Positions 16,135 through 25,288 of a stretch of DNA of 64,000 bases are shown in pieces. Every line of letters begins with the position of its first letter. The stretch's first letter is position 1. Location: positions 186,001 to 250,000 of the forward strand of contig NZ_WJOK01000003.1 in the NCBI RefSeq assembly GCF_009649785.1, read 5' to 3'. The DNA comes from Agrobacterium tumefaciens (GTDB lineage: Bacteria > Pseudomonadota > Alphaproteobacteria > Rhizobiales > Rhizobiaceae). Below the pieces are notes generated by a model. That model was not told the DNA's origin, ran no database searches, and saw only the letters and a program-made list of their open reading frames with translations. The position numbers and the translations under genes were made by a program.

Positions 16135-17325
16135 ATGTCTATTCCAACTCCCGTTTGGGGGAGATCGCTGTTGGCAGCAATGCTGCTCATGGCTCCCTTT
16201 GATATTCTCGCCTCGCTGGCCATGGATATTTACCTGCCGGTCGTCCCCATCATGCCGGAAGCCCTCGGCACGACACCGGTGGTGGTTCAACTCACGCTCA
16301 CCGTTTACATGGTGATGCTCGGCCTTGGGCAAATCGTGTTTGGCCCCATCTCCGACCGCATCGGCCGCCGGCCCGTCTTGATCGGCGGTGCCCTGCTGTT
16401 CGTCGTGGCCTCGTTCTGCCTCGCAGCTGTGACAACGGCGAGCGCCTTTATCGTTTTCCGGTTCCTTCAGTCGGCTGGAGCGGCGGCGGCATTGGTCGCC
16501 ACTTTCGCCACCGTTCGCGACGTCTATGCGGATCGTCCAGAAGCAACGACGATATACGGAACGTTCAGCTCCATTCTCGCATTCGTCCCGGCACTCGGTC
16601 CGATTGTCGGGGCGGTCATCGCCAATGAATTCGGCTGGCGTGCCATCTTCGTCACCCTGGGCGCGGCAGCTTTCATTGCGACGGTTGCCGCAGGGATGAA
16701 CTGGAGCGAAACCCGACCGGCGACGGCAACGATGTCACGCCCATCGCCTTTGCGCATGTTGGGCAGTGGTCGCTTCTGGACCTATACGCTTGGGTTCAGC
16801 ACTGCCATGGGAACGTTTTTCGTATTCTTCTCCACCGCTCCGCTCGTCATGATCGGCAGGGCAGGTCTCTCCGAGGTGGAGTTCAGCCTGGCTTTTGCAA
16901 CCGTCGCAATCGCAATGATCGTTACCACCCGTTTTGCGAAGTTTTTCGTTGCCAGATGGGGTGTGCAGGGCAGTCTCGTGAGGGGCATGGCCCTGTTGTT
17001 GGTGGGGGCGTTTCTGTTCACTGCAGGTGAAGTCGGGGCGGTTCCGTCATTTTTGACGTTTATCGTACCGATGTGGGTCATGGCGGTCGGAATCGTTTTT
17101 ACGGTTTCAGTCACCGCCAATGGCGCGCTGGAGGAGTTCGGGCACATGGCTGGAACAGCCGTCGCCTTCTATTTCTGCATTCAAAGTCTGTTTGTGGGAA
17201 TAGCGGGCACCTTGGCTGTCGTCATTCTGCCGGGTGATGCGGCATGGCCGGTGATCGCCTATTCATCGATCATGGCCTGCCTTGTCCTGACGGCGCTATA
17301 TTTGTTGAACCGCCGGAATATCTGA
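16135..17325 (+). CDS. CmlA/FloR-type phenicol exporter (MFS, Bcr/CflA branch)
   Basis: A 396-residue, 12-span drug:proton antiporter. The opening LLMAPFDILASLAMDIYLPV, the loop GPISDRIGRRPVLIGGA (MFS motif A), ATFATVRDVYADRPEATTIYG, TRFAKFFVARWG and VGIVFTVSVTANGALEEFG are the stretches I associate with florfenicol/chloramphenicol exporters FloR and CmlA. ATG 16135 is chosen because it aligns with the start of those proteins and follows GAGCGG. An in-frame ATG at 16054 would lie inside the attenuator hairpin. Regulation is probably by drug-induced translational attenuation. It is transcribed alone, after the purine operon and before a strong terminator. Base composition looks similar to the neighbours, so recent acquisition is not obvious. 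Confidence 0.88.
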   Translation: MSIPTPVWGRSLLAAMLLMAPFDILASLAMDIYLPVVPIMPEALGTTPVVVQLTLTVYMVMLGLGQIVFGPISDRIGRRPVLIGGALLFVVASFCLAAVTTASAFIVFRFLQSAGAAAALVATFATVRDVYADRPEATTIYGTFSSILAFVPALGPIVGAVIANEFGWRAIFVTLGAAAFIATVAAGMNWSETRPATATMSRPSPLRMLGSGRFWTYTLGFSTAMGTFFVFFSTAPLVMIGRAGLSEVEFSLAFATVAIAMIVTTRFAKFFVARWGVQGSLVRGMALLLVGAFLFTAGEVGAVPSFLTFIVPMWVMAVGIVFTVSVTANGALEEFGHMAGTAVAFYFCIQSLFVGIAGTLAVVILPGDAAWPVIAYSSIMACLVLTALYLLNRRNI

Positions 17326-17333
17326 GCGAGAAA

Positions 17334-17366
17334 GCCGGGCAGCGCGTCTGCCGCTGCCCGGCTTTT
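17334..17366 (+). terminator. Rho-independent terminator of the exporter gene
   Basis: An 11-bp GC-rich perfect stem (17334-17344 with 17352-17362), a seven-base loop and TTTT. It lies 8 bases after the exporter stop and before the convergent amidohydrolase. Confidence 0.88.
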
Positions 17367-17399
17367 CAGATTTGGGAATGCAAAAAGTGGCTTTCGGCC

Positions 17400-18572
17400 T
17401 TATTCCGCCGCCAGTTCCTGCTCCACCAGTGTTGCCCAGAAAGCGACGCCGGGAACGATTGCCGCGTCGTTGAAGTCGTAGGAGGTGTTGTGGTGCAGCG
17501 CGCCATCCACCGCCGGGCCGTTGCCGAGCCAGACGTAGCAGCCGGGGGCTTCGCCCGCGAAAAAGGCGAAGTCGTCGCCGGCGGTCGAGGGCGGGAAGGC
17601 GGTGCGGGATTTGTTGCCGAAGACGGTCTTGGCGGCTCGCAGCGCCCGTTTCGTCGCATCGGCATCGTTGATGACGGGCGGAATGCGGCGGATGAATTCA
17701 TAGCTTGCCTCGATGCCGAACATCGCCGCCGTACCCTTGGCGAGCCTGCCGATTTCCGTTTCAAGCTGGCTGCGCACCTCAGGCGCGTAGGCGCGTGCGG
17801 TGCCGCCGATTTCGACGATATCGGGAATGACGTTGAGCGCCTTGGGGTCACCCGCCTGCACCGAGCAGGCGCTGACGACGGCAGGTTGCAGCGGATCGAC
17901 GACGCGGCCGACGATGCTTTGCAGCGAAGCGAGGAAGGTGCCCGCCGCCGTTACCGGATCGCGGCCGAGATGCGGCTTGGCGCCGTGGGTGCCAATGCCC
18001 CTGAAGGTGACGCGCCAGCTATCGGAAGAGGCAAGCTGCGGTCCTTCCACCACGGCCATTTCGTCAATGCCAAGCCCCGGCATGTTGTGCAGGCCATAAA
18101 CTGCATCGCAGGGAAACAGGTCGAAAAGCCCGTCCTCAACCATTTTCTTGGCGCCGCCACGGCCTTCCTCGGCCGGCTGGAAGATGAAATGGACGGTGCC
18201 GGAAAAATCGCGGGTACTGGCGAGATAACGCGCAGCGCCCAGCAGCATGGCGGTGTGGCCGTCATGGCCGCAGGCATGCATCTTGCCGGGGAACTTCGAT
18301 TTATAGGGCCGGTCGGGAATTTCCGGCATGGCCAGCGCATCCATGTCGGCGCGAAGACCGATGCTGCGGGTGCCGTTGCCCACCTGCAGCGTGCCGACCA
18401 CGCCGGTGCCGCCCAAGCCGCGATGCACCTTCACTCCCGCCCTTTCGAGAAGATCGGCGACGATGGCGCTGGTTCTCTCCTCTTCAAAGCCCAGTTCCGG
18501 ATGGGCGTGGAGGTCGTGGCGAAGCTCCGTCAGGAATGGCAGGTCCTCGCCGATGCGGTCCAGCAGTCTCAT
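17400..18572 (-). CDS. M20D-family amidohydrolase (hippurate hydrolase-like)
   Basis: A 390-residue metallo-amidohydrolase of the hippuricase/IAA-amino-acid hydrolase group, which cleaves N-acyl amino acids. Metal ligands are seen in MHACGHDGHTAMLLGAARYL, the glutamate pair in FQPAEEGRGGA, the histidine in YGLHNMPG and the C-terminal histidine in HHNTSYDFND. The start ATG 18572 (MRLLDRIGED) follows AAGGA by ten bases and gives the usual family length; a longer upstream reading is non-conserved. It diverges from the phosphoribosyltransferase gene and converges with the drug exporter. Confidence 0.9.
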   Translation of the reverse strand: MRLLDRIGEDLPFLTELRHDLHAHPELGFEEERTSAIVADLLERAGVKVHRGLGGTGVVGTLQVGNGTRSIGLRADMDALAMPEIPDRPYKSKFPGKMHACGHDGHTAMLLGAARYLASTRDFSGTVHFIFQPAEEGRGGAKKMVEDGLFDLFPCDAVYGLHNMPGLGIDEMAVVEGPQLASSDSWRVTFRGIGTHGAKPHLGRDPVTAAGTFLASLQSIVGRVVDPLQPAVVSACSVQAGDPKALNVIPDIVEIGGTARAYAPEVRSQLETEIGRLAKGTAAMFGIEASYEFIRRIPPVINDADATKRALRAAKTVFGNKSRTAFPPSTAGDDFAFFAGEAPGCYVWLGNGPAVDGALHHNTSYDFNDAAIVPGVAFWATLVEQELAAE

Positions 18573-18780
18573 GGGTAGCTTGTCCTTGAATATGGGGAAA
18601 ACCCACGCCATAGGTGGGCTTGTCCGAATGCCTGTTGCTTTGTTTCCTTCTAGCTGAAAAACCCAATGAAATGAACCCGCCGCATGCCTGCGGTTGTCGA
18701 AATGCCTGATATGCCGAACGGGGATGGCGCGGATGAAAATCACTTCCGCTTTTGCCGTCCCGCTTCTGAAAGGAAAACCG

Positions 18781-19488
18781 ATGCCGCAATCCGCATCGCC
18801 CGCCGCATCATCCCCCGCCGCGCCGCATGAGTTCTGGCAGGATGTTCTTCCGCCCCGTTCATTCGATACGACAGGCCCGCATTCGGCTTTCTTTCCGGCG
18901 GAGCTGGATGACGGGCGGCAGATCTGCCTGCCGATCCGGCCCTTGGCGGATGGCGAACATGCGCTCGCCTCGCTCATCGTCAATCAGGCCTCTTTTGACG
19001 TGCTGGAAGTGCTGGCCGCCGACCTGGCGGAAAAGCTTCGCCCCCTCAAGCCAGATGTCGTGATCGGCCTGCCGACTCTGGGGCTCACGCTTGCCGCAGC
19101 CGTTGCCCGTCACCTCGGCCATTCACGATATGTGCCGCTCGGCACTTCGCGCAAATTCTGGTATCTGGAGGAATTGTCGGTGCCGATGTCCTCCATCACC
19201 ACCAAGCAGGAAAAACGGCTTTACATCGATCCGCGCATGTTGCCACTCATCGAGGGCAGGCGGGTGGCGCTGGTGGACGATGTCATCTCCAGCGGCAGTT
19301 CCATCATTTCAGGTCTTTCGCTTCTCGCCTCATCCGGCATCAAGCCGGTGGCAATCGGCGCTGCCATGCTGCAATCGGATCGCTGGGTGCAAAAAATCGC
19401 TGCTTTCGGGCCGGAATGGCCGGAGCGGGTGAGGGGTGTTTTCGCGACGCCGCTGCTGAAAAAAGCCGTAGGCGGCTGGCAGGCTTGA
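18781..19488 (+). CDS. Purine-type phosphoribosyltransferase
   Basis: A 235-residue type I phosphoribosyltransferase. The PRPP-binding motif is VALVDDVISSGSSIISGLS (about residues 158-176), preceded by VVIGLPTLGLTLAAAVARHL. Such enzymes join a base to PRPP; the fold and motif resemble adenine/xanthine phosphoribosyltransferases. ATG 18781 follows AAAGGAAAA. Placed 2.9 kb after nucleoside hydrolase and adenine deaminase, it could complete the salvage route from imported nucleoside to nucleotide, though it is not in the same operon. The specific base cannot be decided by eye. Confidence 0.82.
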   Translation: MPQSASPAASSPAAPHEFWQDVLPPRSFDTTGPHSAFFPAELDDGRQICLPIRPLADGEHALASLIVNQASFDVLEVLAADLAEKLRPLKPDVVIGLPTLGLTLAAAVARHLGHSRYVPLGTSRKFWYLEELSVPMSSITTKQEKRLYIDPRMLPLIEGRRVALVDDVISSGSSIISGLSLLASSGIKPVAIGAAMLQSDRWVQKIAAFGPEWPERVRGVFATPLLKKAVGGWQA

Positions 19489-19693
19489 CGTTGCGCAATT
19501 CCCGGCAAAAGGCAAGTGGTGATAATTTCATCGTTGCCTAATTTGCGTCTTGCGGAGCCGTGAGAGATCGTCCTAAGATCGTTTCTGACAGACTATAGCA
19601 GTCGGCGAAAAATGCGCCGGTTTGCTCTCGCGCGGTGTTATTCCGGCGTCTGCCCGCCCCCTTTGGTTTTGCCGCTTACTGGAATTTCTTGAC

Positions 19694-20749
19694 ATGCATG
19701 CAGTGTTCGACGGTCATAATGATGTGCTGCTTCGGTTGTGGCGCAACAGCAAGGCCGGTGGCGATCCGGTGGCTGAATTCAAGAACGGTACCCGCGAAGG
19801 CCATATCGACGGTCCGCGTGCACGTGCAGGCGGTCTCGGCGGCGGCATCTGCGCCATCTACATTCCCTCCGGCGATCTGGTCCTGCAGGAGCCGGACGCG
19901 CAGGGTCATTACGATACACCGCTTGCGGCGCCGCTCGAACGCCAGCCCTCGCTCGATATTGCGATGGAAAAGGCTGCGATCGCGCTCAGGCTTGACCGTG
20001 CCGGCGCCTGGCGCCTTTGCCGCTCGACGGCCGATATCCGCAAGGCCTTTGCCGAGGATATTTTCGCGGCCGTGCTGCACATGGAAGGCTGTGAGGCGAT
20101 CGGTGCCGATCTCGATGCGCTTGAGGTTTTTTATGCCGCCGGCCTGCGTTCGCTCGGTCCGGTCTGGAGCCGGCACAATATTTTCGGTCACGGCGTTCCC
20201 TTCTCCTATCCAATGTCGCCCGATACCGCGCCCGGCCTTACCGATGCCGGTTTTGCGCTGGTCAAGGAGTGCAACCGGCTCGGCATTCTCATCGATCTCG
20301 CCCACATCACCGAAAAGGGCTTCTGGGATGTGGCGAAGACCACGAACCAGCCTTTGATCGCCAGCCATTCCAACGCACATGCGCTCACCCCCGTCGCCCG
20401 CAATCTTACTGACCGGCAGATGGATGCCATCAAGGAGAGCGGCGGTCTGGTGGGTCTCAACTACGCGGTCACCATGTTGCGGGCGGATGCGCGCGACATT
20501 GCCGACACGCCGCTTTCCGACATGGTGCGCCACATCGACTACATGGTGGAGCGTATGGGCGTCGATTGCGTGGCGCTCGGATCGGATTTCGACGGCGCGA
20601 CGGTACCCGTTGGCGTTGCCGATGCCAGCGGCAACCACAATCTGGTTGCGGCGCTGAAATCGGCGGGCTACGGTGATGGAGAACTTGCTAAAATATGCCG
20701 GGAAAACTGGCTGCGCGTCCTATCCCAGGCCTGGCACGAGCCGGCCTGA
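19694..20749 (+). CDS. M19 membrane-dipeptidase-type zinc peptidase
   Basis: A 351-residue renal-dipeptidase-like enzyme that hydrolyses dipeptides, often with broad or D-residue tolerance. Zinc-site motifs are FDGHNDVLLRL (HxD, residues about 5-15), the bridging glutamate in VLHMEGCEAIG, LIDLAHITEKGFWDV, SHSNAHAL and the aspartate in ALGSDFDGA. There is no signal peptide, so it is probably cytosolic. It starts the peptide-transport operon; the binding-protein gene follows 50 bases later. Peptides imported by that system are likely substrates. The 205-base gap upstream shows no feature beyond a presumptive promoter. Confidence 0.92.
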   Translation: MHAVFDGHNDVLLRLWRNSKAGGDPVAEFKNGTREGHIDGPRARAGGLGGGICAIYIPSGDLVLQEPDAQGHYDTPLAAPLERQPSLDIAMEKAAIALRLDRAGAWRLCRSTADIRKAFAEDIFAAVLHMEGCEAIGADLDALEVFYAAGLRSLGPVWSRHNIFGHGVPFSYPMSPDTAPGLTDAGFALVKECNRLGILIDLAHITEKGFWDVAKTTNQPLIASHSNAHALTPVARNLTDRQMDAIKESGGLVGLNYAVTMLRADARDIADTPLSDMVRHIDYMVERMGVDCVALGSDFDGATVPVGVADASGNHNLVAALKSAGYGDGELAKICRENWLRVLSQAWHEPA

Positions 20750-20799
20750 AGGCAAATAAAAGCGAACTAAATCAATCTCATAACAAAAGGGGAGATCCT

Positions 20800-22440
20800 A
20801 TGATCAAATCGCTCAACAAGTCCATGCGTATCCTCAGCACCAGCGCTGCTCTGTCGCTGATGATGCTGTCTGCGCCGCACGCTTTTGCCGCCACGCCGGC
20901 CGATACGCTGGTTGAAGGTTTCGCCATCGACGACATCATCACGCTCGATCCGGGTGAGGCATTCGAGCTTTCGGCAGCTGAAGTTACTGGCAACACCTAC
21001 AGCAAGCTGGTTTCCATCGATCTCAACGACACCTCCAAGGTGATCGGCGATCTGGCCGAGAGCTGGACGACCTCTGAAGACGGTCTCACCTATACCTTCA
21101 AGCTGAAGACCGGCCTGAAATTCGCCTCCGGCAATCCGGTGACGGCAGATGATGTTGCCTTTTCCTTTGAACGTGCCATCAAGCTCGACAAGTCGCCAGC
21201 ATTCCTTCTGACGCAGTTCGGTCTCAAGGGCGACAACGTCACTGAGAAGGCGAAAGCGACGGATGCCAACACCTTCGTACTGACGGTCGACAAGCCCTAC
21301 GCACCGAGCTTCGTGCTGAACGTTCTGACCGCGACCGTTGCCGCAGTTGTCGACAAGAAGCTGGTGACCGAAAAGGCCAAGCCCGTCACGCCGAGCGCCG
21401 ATTACAAATACGACACCGATTTCGGCAATGCGTTCCTGAAAACAGGTTATGCCGGTTCCGGCCCCTACAAGATCCTTGGCTGGAAGGCCAACGAAGCCGT
21501 CATTCTGGAGGCCAACCCCAACTATTACGGTGAGAAGCCGAAGTTGAAGCGCGTGGTCTATCGTCACATGAAGGAAAGCTCCGGCCAGCGCCTGGCGCTT
21601 GAAAACGGTGATATCGACGTTGCCCGCAACCTCGAGCCGGGTGATATGGAAGCCGTTTCCAAGAAGGAAGGCCTTGCCGTCACCTCCGCGCCCAAGGGCA
21701 CCGTTTATTACTTCAGCCTCAACCAGAAGAACGAGAACCTGAAGAAGCCTGAGGTCGTTGAGGCCTTTAAATATCTCGTCGACTACGACGCGATCGGCGC
21801 GACGATCATCAAGGGCATCGGCGAAATCCACCAGACCTTCCTGCCAAAGGGCCAGCTCGGCGCGCTTGACGAGAACCCATACAAGCTCGACGTCGCCAAG
21901 GCCAAGGAACTGCTGGCGAAGGCTGGTCTGAAGGACGGCTTCACCGTGACCATGGATGTGCGCAACACGCAGCCGGTGACCGGCATTGCCGAAAGCGTAC
22001 AGCAGACGCTGGCGCAGGCTGGCATCAAGCTGGAAATCATTCCCGGCGACGGCAAGCAGACGCTTACCAAGTATCGCGCCCGCACGCACGATATCTACAT
22101 CGGCCAGTGGGGTTCGGACTATTTCGACCCGAACTCGAATGCCGAGACCTTCACGATCAACTACGACAACTCCGAAGAAGGCAAGAACAAGACGCTTGCC
22201 TGGCGTAACGCCTGGGACGTTCCGGAGTTGACGAAGGAAACGCAGTCGGCACTTCTGGAAAAGGATAATGCCAAGCGCGCCGCCATCTATCAGAACCTCC
22301 AGAAGGAAGTTCTCGAAAAAGGCCCGTTCGTCATCATCTTCCAGCAGACGGAAGTGGCGGGATACTCCGCGAAGCTCAAGGGCCTGAAGCTCGGACCGAG
22401 CTTCGACACCAACTATGTCTATACGATCTCCAAGGAATGA
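20800..22440 (+). CDS. Dpp/Opp-type ABC binding protein (peptide system A)
   Basis: A 546-residue family 5 extracellular binding protein. The signal peptide ends around AFA-ATP (residue about 31), followed by TLVEGFAIDDIITLDPGEAF, LAESWTTSEDGLTYTFKLK (family-typical) and FVIIFQQTEVAGYSAKLKG near the end. ATG 20800 lies after AAAAGGGGAGATCCT, a strong ribosome site. With the dipeptidase upstream, the ligand is probably a di- or oligopeptide, but family 5 members also bind other small molecules. It is the first transport gene of the set at 20800-26034. Confidence 0.9.
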   Translation: MIKSLNKSMRILSTSAALSLMMLSAPHAFAATPADTLVEGFAIDDIITLDPGEAFELSAAEVTGNTYSKLVSIDLNDTSKVIGDLAESWTTSEDGLTYTFKLKTGLKFASGNPVTADDVAFSFERAIKLDKSPAFLLTQFGLKGDNVTEKAKATDANTFVLTVDKPYAPSFVLNVLTATVAAVVDKKLVTEKAKPVTPSADYKYDTDFGNAFLKTGYAGSGPYKILGWKANEAVILEANPNYYGEKPKLKRVVYRHMKESSGQRLALENGDIDVARNLEPGDMEAVSKKEGLAVTSAPKGTVYYFSLNQKNENLKKPEVVEAFKYLVDYDAIGATIIKGIGEIHQTFLPKGQLGALDENPYKLDVAKAKELLAKAGLKDGFTVTMDVRNTQPVTGIAESVQQTLAQAGIKLEIIPGDGKQTLTKYRARTHDIYIGQWGSDYFDPNSNAETFTINYDNSEEGKNKTLAWRNAWDVPELTKETQSALLEKDNAKRAAIYQNLQKEVLEKGPFVIIFQQTEVAGYSAKLKGLKLGPSFDTNYVYTISKE

Positions 22441-22458
22441 TCCGGAAGGATCGGTCTC

Positions 22459-23526
22459 TTGAGCATCGTTGAAGCAAATAGCCGGGCGAGGCAGGGCAAA
22501 CGCCGTGCCAACGCCCGCGCGAAGGCCATTCTCGGCTTCGCCGTCACCGTCATCACCACCTTTCTGGGGCTGATGGCGGTCACATTTTTCATTGGCCGCG
22601 TTGTGCCGATCGATCCCGCACTGGCGATCGTCGGCGACCGCGCGCCTGCGCATGTGGTCGAGCGCGTGCGTGAGCAGCTCGGCCTCAACCTGCCGCTCTG
22701 GCAGCAGTTCTTCATCTATCTGAAGCAGGCGCTGTCGGGTGATTTCGGCATCTCAGTCCTCACCACCAACCCGGTGATGGAGGATATCAAGCGGGTTTTC
22801 CCGGCAACCATAGAGCTTGCCACGCTCGGCACCATCATCGGCGCCGTTTTTGGCATTCCGCTCGGCGTGCTTGCCGCGGTCAAGCGCGGCAGCTTTGCCG
22901 ACCAGGTCGTGCGCGTCATCGGCCTTATCGGCTATTCCGTGCCGATTTTCTGGCTTGGCCTCCTGGCGCTGCTGGTGTTTTACGCCCGGTTGCAATGGGT
23001 CGCCTATCCCGGCCGGATGGATATCGTCTACGAATTCACCTTTACGCCGGTCACGGGTTTCTTCCTGATCGACGCGATCTGGCAACGGCAATGGGACGTA
23101 TTGTGGGATCTGTTCCGCCACATCATCCTGCCCGCCTCGCTGCTCGGCTATTTTTCGCTGGCCTATATCAGCCGCATGACGCGTTCGTTCATGCTGAATG
23201 AGCTCGCCCAGGAATATATCGTTGCGGCGCGCGCCAAGGGGCTTTCTGAAACGCGCATCATCTGGTTTCACGCTCTGCGCAACGCCGCCGTGCCGCTGGT
23301 GACCGTGATTGCGCTATCTTACGCCGGTCTGCTGGAGGGTTCGGTGCTGACCGAAACCATCTTCGCGTGGCCGGGGCTCGGCCTCTACATCACCAATTCC
23401 CTGCAGAATGCGGATATGAATGCCGTTCTTGGCGGCACGATCGTGATCGGCGCCATCTTCGTCGGCATCAATCTCTTCTCCGATCTGCTTTACCGGACGC
23501 TCGACCCAAGGACGCGCAGCCGATGA
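22459..23526 (+). CDS. DppB-type ABC permease (peptide system A)
   Basis: A 355-residue permease with an N-terminal cytoplasmic stretch of about 25 residues and six membrane segments. The conserved coupling loop is EYIVAARAKGLSETRIIWFH, and the usual C-terminal ETIFAWPGLGLYITNSLQN is present. The start codon is TTG at 22459, eight bases after GGAAGGA. It overlaps the next permease gene as ATGA. A long non-conserved region around residues 195-215 (YEFTFTPVTGFFLIDAIWQR) is the usual periplasmic loop of this family. Confidence 0.92.
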   Translation: MSIVEANSRARQGKRRANARAKAILGFAVTVITTFLGLMAVTFFIGRVVPIDPALAIVGDRAPAHVVERVREQLGLNLPLWQQFFIYLKQALSGDFGISVLTTNPVMEDIKRVFPATIELATLGTIIGAVFGIPLGVLAAVKRGSFADQVVRVIGLIGYSVPIFWLGLLALLVFYARLQWVAYPGRMDIVYEFTFTPVTGFFLIDAIWQRQWDVLWDLFRHIILPASLLGYFSLAYISRMTRSFMLNELAQEYIVAARAKGLSETRIIWFHALRNAAVPLVTVIALSYAGLLEGSVLTETIFAWPGLGLYITNSLQNADMNAVLGGTIVIGAIFVGINLFSDLLYRTLDPRTRSR

Positions 23527-24455
23527 CGATTTCGACCGATACACTCAAACCCTACAGCCGCGAATGGCTGCTCTCCGACCGGCCTGCCTCGCGCAGGCAG
23601 GCACGGCTAGGCCGTGCCTATGTCATCTGGCGGCGCTTTTCGGAAAACCGGCTGGCGCTGCTTGGCCTCGGCATCATCATTGCGCTGCTGCTTGTCGCAC
23701 TGTTCGCCAATGTGCTTGCACCACACGATCCGGTGCAGGGCGATCTGCGCAATGCCCGGCTTCTGCCTCCGGGGACAGAAGGTTACCTGCTCGGCACTGA
23801 CGATCAGGGGCGTGATATTCTCTCGCGCCTCATCCACGGTTCGCGGCTGACCCTGTTCGTCGTGCTTCTGGTGGCCATCATCGCCGCACCCATCGGACTC
23901 ATCGTCGGCACCGTTTCGGGTTATGCCGGCGGCTGGGTGGATGCCGTTCTGATGCGCATCACCGATATCTTTCTGGCCTTTCCGAAGCTGGTTCTGGCGC
24001 TTGCGCTGGTGGCCGCACTTGGACCGGGCATTGAAAACGCGGTGCTCGCCATCGCGGTCACCTCATGGCCGCCTTATGCGCGCATCGCGCGCGCCGAAAC
24101 CATGACCTTCCGCAATTCCGATTTCATCGCGGCGGTCAAGCTCATGGGCGCGTCGCCGTTCCGCATCGTTCTGAAACACGTCATGCCGCTTTGCATGTCG
24201 TCGCTCATCGTGCGTGTCACGCTCGATATGGCGGGCATCATCCTCACAGCAGCCGGTCTCGGCTTCCTTGGCCTCGGTGCACAGCCGCCGCTGCCGGAAT
24301 GGGGCGCGATGATTGCTTCCGGACGCCGCTTCATTCTCGATCAATGGTGGGTTGCCGCCATGCCGGGTATTGCGATCCTGATCGTCAGCCTCGGTTTCAA
24401 CCTTCTGGGCGATGGCCTGCGCGATGCGCTGGACCCCAAGGAGGCGAACCAATGA
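23523..24455 (+). CDS. DppC-type ABC permease (peptide system A)
   Basis: A 310-residue second permease. The N-terminal cytoplasmic tail precedes FSENRLALLGLGIIIALLLV (first span). Family marks are LLGTDDQGRDILSRLIHGSR, the coupling loop DFIAAVKLMGASPFRIVLKH, and the C-terminal GFNLLGDGLRDALDPK. Start ATG 23523 overlaps the stop of the preceding gene, and its own stop overlaps the next start. All of 22459-26034 is translated as a tightly coupled unit. Confidence 0.93.
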   Translation: MTISTDTLKPYSREWLLSDRPASRRQARLGRAYVIWRRFSENRLALLGLGIIIALLLVALFANVLAPHDPVQGDLRNARLLPPGTEGYLLGTDDQGRDILSRLIHGSRLTLFVVLLVAIIAAPIGLIVGTVSGYAGGWVDAVLMRITDIFLAFPKLVLALALVAALGPGIENAVLAIAVTSWPPYARIARAETMTFRNSDFIAAVKLMGASPFRIVLKHVMPLCMSSLIVRVTLDMAGIILTAAGLGFLGLGAQPPLPEWGAMIASGRRFILDQWWVAAMPGIAILIVSLGFNLLGDGLRDALDPKEANQ

Positions 24456-25288
24456 GCGCGCCGCTTCTGACCGTCGAGAACCTGCGCGTTTCCTTCCCCA
24501 CCCGCACCGGGCTGGTGGAGGCGGTGCGTGGCGTCTCGTTCACGCTGGGACGCGAACGCCTTGGCATCGTCGGCGAGTCCGGCTCCGGCAAATCGCAGAC
24601 CGGCCGCGCCATTATGGGGCTGACCCCGAAAAGTGCGCGCATCGAGGCCGATGTGTTGCGCTTCGGAGATGTCGATCTTCTCGGTGCTTCGGCAAAGGAG
24701 CGGCGGCTCATGCGCGGCAAGCGCCTGGCCATGATCCTGCAGGACCCGAAATATTCGTTGAACCCGGTCATGCCCATCGGCCGCCAGATCATGGAAACGC
24801 TGCGTACCCATGAAAGCATCGGTTCCGGCGAGGCGCGCCAACGCACGCTCGCCATGCTGGAGGCGGTGCAGATCCGCGATCCCGAGCGCGTGTTCGATCT
24901 TTACCCGCACGAGGTTTCCGGCGGAATGGGCCAACGCGTCATGATTGCCATGATGCTGGTATGCGGCCCGGAACTTCTGATCGCCGATGAGCCGACTTCC
25001 GCGCTCGACGTGACGGTCCAGCTCGAAGTGCTCGATATTCTCGACAAGCTGGTTCGCGACCGCGGCATGGGGCTGATTTTCGTCAGCCACGATCTGAGGC
25101 TGGTGTCGTCTTTCTGCGACCGCGTTCTCGTCATGTATGCGGGCAAGGTCGTTGAGGAGCTGTCTTCTGCCAATCTTAAAGAGGCGAAGCATCCCTATAC
25201 GCAGGGTCTTTTGAACTGCCTGCCGGAAATTGGCGGCCACCGGCATCCGCTGCCGGTTCTGGAACGCAAGGCGGAGTGGCGCGCATGA
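24452..25288 (+). CDS. DppD-type ABC ATPase (peptide system A)
   Basis: A 278-residue ATPase: Walker A GESGSGKSQT, Q-loop LQDPKYSLNPVMPIGRQ, signature VSGGMGQRVMIAMML, Walker [13 protein letters not shown] and switch VSHDLRLV. The C-terminal HPYTQGLLNCLPEIGG is the oligopeptide ATPase signature. A serine plus glutamine after the Walker lysine (KSQT) is a mild variant of the common KSxx. ATGA overlaps link it to both neighbours. It would form a heterodimer with the DppF-type ATPase that follows. Confidence 0.93.
   Translation: MSAPLLTVENLRVSFPTRTGLVEAVRGVSFTLGRERLGIVGESGSGKSQTGRAIMGLTPKSARIEADVLRFGDVDLLGASAKERRLMRGKRLAMILQDPKYSLNPVMPIGRQIMETLRTHESIGSGEARQRTLAMLEAVQIRDPERVFDLYPHEVSGGMGQRVMIAMMLVCGPELLIADEPTSALDVTVQLEVLDILDKLVRDRGMGLIFVSHDLRLVSSFCDRVLVMYAGKVVEELSSANLKEAKHPYTQGLLNCLPEIGGHRHPLPVLERKAEWRA

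Noticed and set aside
20767-22653. A 628-residue open frame on the minus strand opposite the system A binding protein and permease
   Set aside because: It mirrors the codons of the plus-strand genes, which have clear family motifs and ribosome sites. The antisense product shows no recognisable domain.
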